A model generated the notes under the pieces. The model was not told the DNA's origin and searched no databases. It saw nothing but the letters and a program-made list of their open reading frames with translations. Made by a program: the position numbers and the translations under genes. Below are positions 60,729 through 64,000 of a stretch of 64,000 bases of DNA, one piece after another. Position 1 is the stretch's first letter; every line of letters starts with the position of its first letter. Source of the DNA: Pseudopithomyces maydicus (taxonomy: Eukaryota > Ascomycota > Dothideomycetes > Pleosporales > Didymosphaeriaceae); the NCBI GenBank assembly GCA_026873275.1, contig JANTUC010000001.1:3822453-3886452 (forward strand), given 5' to 3'.

Positions 60729-60932
60729 TATTATAGATTAGCCTTATAATAACTTTATAATTAATTATAAAACTAATTTAACTACCTAGCGCGCTAAGTT
60801 CTAATTAGGATTAGTATATACTAGCTGTCTAGAATATTTTTATATATTTTTTTATACTAGCTAGCCTCTATTCTATATACTTAGATTTTATTTAATTAAA
60901 ATATATTACTACTAACCTTATCGCCCGCAATA
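60729..60932 (+). repeat. 3' LTR of outer element (heavily RIPed)
   Basis: 204 bases preceded by the polypurine tract and followed by ATTAG. Nearly every ancestral CpA/CpG site seen in the 5' LTR is TpA here. Confidence 0.9.
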
Positions 60933-60937
60933 ATTAG

Positions 60938-62792
60938 GCGAAAAAGAAAGAATATATATATAGGTATTATAAGATTACAGTATAATATTATAAAATAAAC
61001 CTCTTAAGTAAGACTAGATAGTATATTCTAGACTAAGTAAGAATATATTATAGGATGGGTTGGAATTAGATTCTACTTTAGTAGTATAAAATTAATAGGT
61101 GGTGGAAGGATCAGCTATTAAGATAGATTAAGAATATTAATAATAATAGTATAGGATAGGTGGATAGGCAAATAGATAAATAGAATTAAAAATAATTATT
61201 AAATTATCTTATTAATATAAAATAGTTATTTATAATAGGCAGTTACTAAGTAGGTAGATTAATTTAAAAAATATAATTTAAAGAGCTACTAAAGGTTTAA
61301 TTATATAAAAAGAATTTCTTTTTAATAGTATTTTAATAGCTTAACTATGTTAAGCTCTTATTTAATTAAATAATATATAAGTTATTTATATACTATCTAA
61401 TTAACTAATTAAATTACGCTGTAATAATACTTCCCTCTTTAAATTAATACTTTTATAAGATAACCTATCTAGGACTAGATTTAGTTAAATATTTATAATG
61501 GAAATTTTTAACTAGCTTAATAGTATTTTTTAAGTATTTAGGAAACTTAAATATAGGATTAGAATATTTTACCTATTCAATAATATAATATAAATATAAT
61601 ATATCTCTACTACAGCGCCCCTAATTAGAGTTAATAATTTTTTTAATATTAAATTATTTAACACTATTAATTTTAATAAATAGTAATAGAGACTAGCTAT
61701 TATAGTATAGCCTAAATAATTAATGAAATTTAATTAAATAAGAGCTTAGCGCAGTTAAGTTATTTAAGTATTATTAAAAATATAATAAGGTAGAACTATA
61801 AAACAGCTTAGTCTTATTTATATAAATAAGCTATAGAATAATTAAGTTACCTTAATAATATTATTAATAAATTTAATAATTACTAGTACTGTCAGCAGCT
61901 AGCGTGATAGTATATAATAATATAATAGTATAAATAGATTATTATAAGACTATAAAATAAATTTATTATATATATAATTTAAACTCAGCACCTCTAGTAT
62001 ATTTAAATTACTTATAATATATATATAACTTAAAGGAGTTATAATTAATCCAATAAATTACTACTTTTAATTATATAATTTAAAATAAAGCGCGCCTTTA
62101 AAATAGCCCTATTAAGTAGAAATTTAATAATTAGTAACCTACTTTTAATAGGATAATTAGACTAAAGTGTAATATTAATTAGACTTAAGTTATAAAGAAA
62201 TTATAGTATAAAAGTAAGAGATTTTAATAATAGTATTTAATAATTTCTATTATCTTTTTATACTAGGCCTATAGGTAGCAATTTACTTTATAGATATAAG
62301 ATATTTAAAATATACTTTTATATACCTTTAATTAAATAGCACTTCTAATCTAGATTATTCTATTTAATTTACGCTAAAATATTATAATAGAAATTTATTT
62401 CTACTAGTAACAGCCTTATAATAATATTTCTATTTATTACTATTTTTAATTAAGTGAAAATATTTAAATAATATTTATTTTATATATAACTTATATTTAA
62501 TACTCCTATTACCTATAAAATATTAATAATATATATATAATTCGCAATTATAAATAAGATCCCCTTAATCTATTATTAATTAAAATCTTAAGGTTTAGAA
62601 CTTTCTATTTTATATAATTAAAATTATTTTTAAAATAAGACGCGTTAGAGTGCACTATATTAGAAATTTAAAAATTATTAAAAATTTAGTAAAATTAATT
62701 ATAACTATTAATATCTACCTAATTTTTATTATTTAAAATTATAATATAGAGCTTAATAAGAGTCTAATAAAATTATATTTAATTTAGTATTC
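60938..62792. other. RIP-degraded A/T-rich DNA of unknown origin
   Basis: 1.85 kb with the same TpA-saturated composition and no open frames. It is not recognisably LTR or pol sequence from the two elements above. Probably another repeat family, too mutated to identify by eye. Confidence 0.5.
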
Positions 62793-63072
62793 TATTATAA
62801 GGGGTTCCTACTTACCTAGTTTATATAAGGGTAGGCAGGCTTCTTGGGAGCCTTATAGGTATTTAGTAGTTAAGTAATAATTAGGTAATAAGTAATATAA
62901 ATATCCCTATCTTACTGCTAAAAGCAAGATAACTATCTTTTATAAAGACTAATAATTTCTAATTATAAAAAAGAGCTTTAATTTAGCTATAAGTAAGTAT
63001 GCGAAGATATATAAAAAGTTAATTATAAAGAATAGGATATATATAGAGAGCGTTTTAAATTATATATTATTT
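62793..63072 (-). mobile_element. truncated third copy of the inner element's LTR
   Basis: From TATTATAAGGGGTTCC the sequence follows the first 275-280 bases of the 576-base LTR (GGCAGGCTTCT, GAGCCTTATAGG, ATCCCTATCTTAC), then diverges. It is independently RIPed and keeps some bases mutated in the other two copies. Confidence 0.8.
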
Positions 63073-63112
63073 TATTTATCCTTCGCTATCCCTAAACCTA
63101 TTAATCTATTTT

Positions 63113-63240
63113 TATAAATTCTATCTATTTGGCAGGAGCAACTCTCTTTACTCCTATAAATTTTATTCTTTAAATAAGAGTAATTACTCTATTTTTATAA
63201 ATTCTATTTTTTTAATAGAAGTAACTGCTCTGCTCCTGCT
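63113..63240. repeat. subtelomeric tandem repeat, about 41-bp unit, 3 copies
   Basis: Three imperfect units starting near 63113, 63155 and 63196. Each begins TATAAATTYTAT and includes a GAGTAA/GAAGTAACT-like core. Confidence 0.6.
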
Positions 63241-63629
63241 AAAATCTAGTATTTTTAGAATTTTATATTTTTAGTAAAATTATAGTTATATAATATATTA
63301 TTCAGCTGGCCTCACTATCTAGTATATAATTAACTATTATCTTTATTTTAGTTACTAGCGTCCTGCATATAATTCTTTTTTATTATTTTATAGTTTTTTA
63401 TTATAATTGTAATATATTCTACTTAGTCTAGTACTTAATCCTCTACTAGTGGAGTCTATAAAGAACTAGCCCTAGAGACTTATAAAAGTATAAATATTAA
63501 AAGATAAGAATACTACTAATTAAGAGAAAAAGAGCTATTATAAAATATTTTCTTTTTATAAGTAAGAGTAATCCCTATTTAAATTTATTTTAAAAACTAA
63601 GTAAAGCTAAATTCTTAATATATTTTTAT

Positions 63630-63962
63630 TTTTTTAAATCCTTTCTAAGTTTTCCTTAACTTTAGTAAAAAAAATTTATAAAAGGCCCTTTTCTTCTTTT
63701 AAGTCTTTTTTATCTTTAATAAAGAGAATTAAAAAAAAATTTTTTAAGTCCTTCTTAGCTTTAGCATAAATAAGATAAAAAAAGATTTTATTTATTTTTA
63801 GGCCCCCCTCGGCTTTTATAAAAAAAGTTTAGGGTTAAAATTTTATTTACTCTTAGGCCTTTTTTAACCTTAATAAAAAAAGAACTAATAAGAGATTTTA
63901 TTAATTTTAGGCCCTCCTTAGCTTTAAAAGAAATTAATAAAAGGCCCTCTTTTCTTTTAAGC
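63630..63962. repeat. telomere-adjacent degenerate repeat array
   Basis: Six or seven imperfect units of about 50-60 bases, each built from AGGCCC or AAGTCC, a TTCTTAGCTTT-like core and an AATAAAAAAA run. The array abuts the telomere directly. An interstitial TTTAGGGTTA lies near 63829. Confidence 0.6.
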
Positions 63963-64000
63963 TTAGGGTTAGGGTTAGGGTTAGGGTTAGGGTTAGGGTT
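63963..64000 (+). repeat. telomere (TTAGGG)n
   Basis: Six full TTAGGG units plus TT, running to the end of the window with the G-rich strand 5' to 3' toward the end, the correct polarity for a right chromosome terminus. Confidence 0.97.

Larger units (their letters stand above)
46346..60932 (+). mobile_element. outer Ty3/gypsy-type LTR retrotransposon, RIP-inactivated, with nested insertion
   Basis: Bounded by two 204-base LTRs (46346-46549, 60729-60932) and flanked by ATTAG on both sides. Removing the nested element (48035-55305 plus one target-site copy) leaves about 7.3 kb, a normal size. Plus-strand orientation is shown by a polypurine tract (AGAGGGGGATAA) just before the 3' LTR and by pol remnants in order: reverse transcriptase about 57.4-57.9 kb (FNIIAAFNKIRIKEGDKYKT, PFGLYNAP), RNase H to 58.46 kb (KYRPGKQGTKLDIL), then integrase about 58.97-59.7 kb (VIIDYLSK). 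RT-RNaseH-IN order indicates Ty3/gypsy. The sequence is saturated with TpA and has stops throughout, the result of RIP C-to-T changes, so no ORF survives. Confidence 0.9.

Noticed and set aside
46346..63962. CRISPR array or satellite array because of repetitive look
   Set aside because: The repetitiveness comes from RIP-driven TA enrichment and LTR copies; there are no regularly spaced identical repeats with spacers, and the host is a fungus.

Overview
This window is the right-hand end of a chromosome from a filamentous ascomycete (Pezizomycotina). Short introns of mostly 45-210 bases with GTRNGT donors and CTRAC branch points point to this, as do HET, Zn2Cys6, PTH11-like rhodopsin-domain, GMC and heme-thiolate peroxidase genes. 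The last 38 bases are a (TTAGGG)n telomere, and the terminal 17.7 kb is repeat DNA ruined by repeat-induced point mutation (RIP). The species cannot be named from the sequence alone; Dothideomycetes is plausible but is a guess.

Layout. 0.5-2.6 kb: a HET-domain gene. 3.5-7.7 kb: a conserved housekeeping block of acyl-CoA-binding protein, glutamate 5-kinase (PRO1) and the mitochondrial metalloprotease ATP23; PRO1 and ATP23 share a 288-base divergent promoter. 8.7-16.7 kb: accessory genes (a large fungal membrane protein, an F-box protein, a small cysteine-rich secreted protein, a small membrane protein, an orphan). 18-30 kb: a metabolic-looking neighbourhood of APC permease, rhodopsin-domain protein, GMC oxidoreductase, Zn2Cys6 regulator and MFS monocarboxylate-type transporter. 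31-43 kb: a secreted protein, a cyanovirin-N-homology (CVNH) ORF running straight into a HET ORF (probably one fused gene), a secreted heme-thiolate peroxidase and a second rhodopsin-domain protein. 43.4-46.3 kb: gene-poor, with the broken start of one gene. 46.3-60.9 kb: two nested, RIP-killed Ty3/gypsy-type LTR retrotransposons, each with exact-length LTRs and matching 5-base target-site duplications. 60.9-64 kb: RIP-degraded DNA, a third LTR fragment, subtelomeric repeats, telomere.

Two points stand out. First, PRO1, the 770-aa membrane protein, the GMC oxidoreductase and the MFS transporter (and the CVNH-HET junction) read correctly only if one base is added at six or seven places. The change is always one missing base, often in a homopolymer, and in one case the gene is expected to be needed for proline synthesis. 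This looks like an assembly error rather than decay. Second, the CVNH-HET pair lacks any start codon for its HET half, so it is best explained as a lectin-like/allorecognition fusion.

Functional links are mostly inference. The TF and the MFS transporter are divergent neighbours, and the GMC enzyme lies just downstream of the TF, which suggests a small co-regulated catabolic or export module. The HET, CVNH and secreted genes near the chromosome end fit the usual fast-evolving subtelomeric repertoire.
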